From positions 186,001-250,000 of the forward strand of contig NZ_JAPUDY010000099.1 of the NCBI RefSeq assembly GCF_027492855.1: a stretch of 64,000 nucleotides of DNA, given 5' to 3'. The position numbers and the translations under genes are program-made. This document shows positions 63,501 to 64,000 of the stretch, one piece after another; the stretch's first letter is position 1, and every line of letters begins with the position of its first letter. The notes under the pieces were generated by a model, which had not been told where the DNA came from, ran no database searches, and saw only the letters and a list, made by a program, of their open reading frames with translations. The stretch comes from Acidovorax sp. (lineage in GTDB: Bacteria; Pseudomonadota; Gammaproteobacteria; Burkholderiales; Burkholderiaceae_C).

Positions 63501-64000
63501 TTGGGTGGTGAACAGCGCGTGCGCAGGGCCTCCAGTTGAAGAGGAGGGCATTGCTGCAGGCACAGTTTCGGCCGTTGGATGCGCAACGCAAATGAACTGG
63601 TAGGTCAGTGCATCCTGTACGCCCAGCAAATGCCTGGCCACGGAGGGGGGCAGGCGGTCAAAGGCGACATCAAATTCTGATTCAGGCAGCTCGCGTGTGA
63701 TGGTGTCGATGGAGTCGGGCACCCATCGTTGTTCTCCGAGAAAGCGGGCCAGTGACTTGCGTGTGAAGAAGCGCAGGTGGGTGCGATCCAGCAGACCTTC
63801 CTCGCGGTAGAGAAACTCGCCTTCCAGCAACTCGGCGATGAGGCCGCTGTAGCCAGCGTTGGGCACGGAGATGAGCAGCTTCCCCTCCGGCTGAAGCAGT
63901 TGTCGGCAGGCGCCCAGCACGCGTTCAGGGCGGCTCAGGTGTTCCAGCACGTCGGCGCATACGATGAAGTCATAGCGTTGGCCTGCAAAAGTGGTCAGCA
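60507..64000 (-). CDS. Giant methyltransferase/glycosyltransferase fusion (5' end beyond window)
   Basis: The frame is open from the right edge of the window, giving about 1,164 visible residues; the start is outside. In order from the visible N-terminus: the C-terminal part of a class I methyltransferase (YDFIVCADVLEHLSRPERVL), a beta-rich region starting QLYLGHNGHYDESRKL, a coiled coil rich in Gln and Glu (about 62.82-63.05 kb), and a GT2 domain (VDIIVPVYRGLADTRLCVES, LLNSDTEVANDW, YGEENDFCQRAAEAG). A C-terminal GT4-like domain follows (IVVLGALSAIKGADLLEAVA and PETYSYTLSASLQAGLPVVA). It probably adds one or more sugars, and the methyl group, to the exported glycan, working at the inner membrane. 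Confidence 0.85.
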   Translation of the reverse strand, partial: LTTFAGQRYDFIVCADVLEHLSRPERVLGACRQLLQPEGKLLISVPNAGYSGLIAELLEGEFLYREEGLLDRTHLRFFTRKSLARFLGEQRWVPDSIDTITRELPESEFDVAFDRLPPSVARHLLGVQDALTYQFICVAHPTAETVPAAMPSSSTGGPAHALFTTQLYLGHNGHYDESRKLTASGVIGRERQTLRFELPSTEAPVTQLRLDPADRPGFVHLYRLALRTAQGNLLWQWAADSDSRSLLATTPHSQIVWQAPLPAASGATLLLLAGDEPWFELPIDPAVLAQYPSEGTTLEVELGWPMSADYVALSGTVLPLHDRIAQLESNCRDTVGRLNSVQTDLAATQNRNQLLEEANQAASRQRATWQQEATRLKSDLDELAQHLHTIETSTVFRATRPIVHAKMRLDRLLGRGPKATQPAPASTPITPPQHPVDIIVPVYRGLADTRLCVESVLASTNQSAWRLIVINDASPEPEVTQWLRERASQDGRITLLENPENLGFVGTVNRGMALSGSNDVLLLNSDTEVANDWLDRIRRAAYGDSKVASVTPFSNNATICSYPRFCKDNQLPDGYDTARLDALCAQTNPGAVVDVPTGVGFCMYIRRDCLTQVGLFDTENFGKGYGEENDFCQRAAEAGWRNLHLLDTFVLHTGGVSFGDSKSPRERAAMETLRRLHPRYERDVMAFVQTDPAQPYRLALDVARILRAQLPVVLAVLHDRAGGTLRHVRELAHHLSAQAVFLTLTPAPGRCVRLTLANDGEGFQLLFRLADQYQDLVQALSQLGVRHIHYHHLLGHDPLILDLPPQLDVGYDFTAHDFYSYCTHISVTGSDNRYAGEHAPGQCACCSPQDPAPMGSGTVADWRHRNRHFLTGARLVLAPSQDTAQRMAAFAPGARVRTIPHTDSAITAPPALPEPQAKRLSEDTTLKIVVLGALSAIKGADLLEAVALEAAKRKAPLEFHLLGYGYRHLQTQPRAHLTVHGAYDEKDLPGLLQWLQPHLVWFPAQWPETYSYTLSASLQAGLPVVAPDLGAFPERLAGRPWSWVVRWDKSPVEYLNLLLMLREQNFAKGLSPQPPQQTGNTPPSDWDYRQNYLVGLPPAAKVAPASMQFLLEHLVVPTDRPHNTTKSLLLSGVVRLRSNPLLRGVAQHIPGHWQRTIKNWLQT

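Noticed and set aside
1-64000. tRNA, rRNA, riboswitch, CRISPR array, prophage or insertion sequence
   Set aside because: I looked for cloverleaf-type segments, repeat-spacer arrays and transposase or integrase motifs in the gaps and found none.

Overview
The window looks like chromosomal DNA of a Comamonadaceae betaproteobacterium, most likely Acidovorax or a close relative. The basis is high G+C, the gene content (PhaF-like phasin, glyQ/glyS-gmhB-plsC run, gspE-to-gspD type II secretion operon ending in the secretin gene), and a roughly 60-bp dispersed repeat with a GCGCTT/AAGCGC core, which I associate with this family. No rRNA, tRNA, CRISPR array, phage or insertion sequence was seen.

Left part (1-10.97 kb). 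A minus-strand operon encodes an ABC importer, a GMC oxidoreductase and a GntR-type regulator. It diverges from an enolase-superfamily enzyme, and a perfect 10-bp inverted repeat lies in the shared promoter. This looks like a self-contained catabolic locus for an unidentified hydroxy acid. Next come hpd-phhA (phenylalanine to homogentisate), a tandem pair of tiny exported proteins, and a pirin.

11-17.3 kb. Two lipase/foldase pairs stand in tandem. The lipases have diverged, but the foldase cores are identical over about 715 bp, which points to gene conversion. An Lrp-type regulator and a GNAT enzyme follow.

17.3-28.7 kb. Housekeeping and envelope genes: corC-lnt, fabA-fabB, glyQ-glyS, gmhB, plsC, a YgjP-type metallopeptidase-like protein, a rhodanese and a BON/LysM protein. 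Several copies of the dispersed repeat sit between these genes, and one lies inside the YgjP-like coding sequence.

28.8-37.8 kb. coaX, a TPR protein, then a storage-lipid group: TetR regulator, phasin, and a two-domain fatty acyl reductase-like protein. The complete rfbBDAC operon for dTDP-L-rhamnose follows.

37.9-64 kb. Parts of this stretch are visibly lower in G+C. It holds an exported glycoside-hydrolase-like protein, a type II secretion operon (gspE F G H I J K L M, a GspC/N-like gene, gspD), a small lipoprotein, a large Ala/Thr-rich surface-layer-like protein, a periplasmic parvulin, and a polysaccharide export cluster (Wzm/Wzt-type ABC transporter, two methyltransferases, two acyltransferase-3 proteins and a very large methyltransferase/glycosyltransferase fusion cut by the window edge). 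A working model links these parts: rfbBDAC supplies dTDP-rhamnose, the 55-64 kb cluster builds, decorates and exports a surface glycan, and the type II system exports the lipases and perhaps the surface-layer protein. That model is inference.
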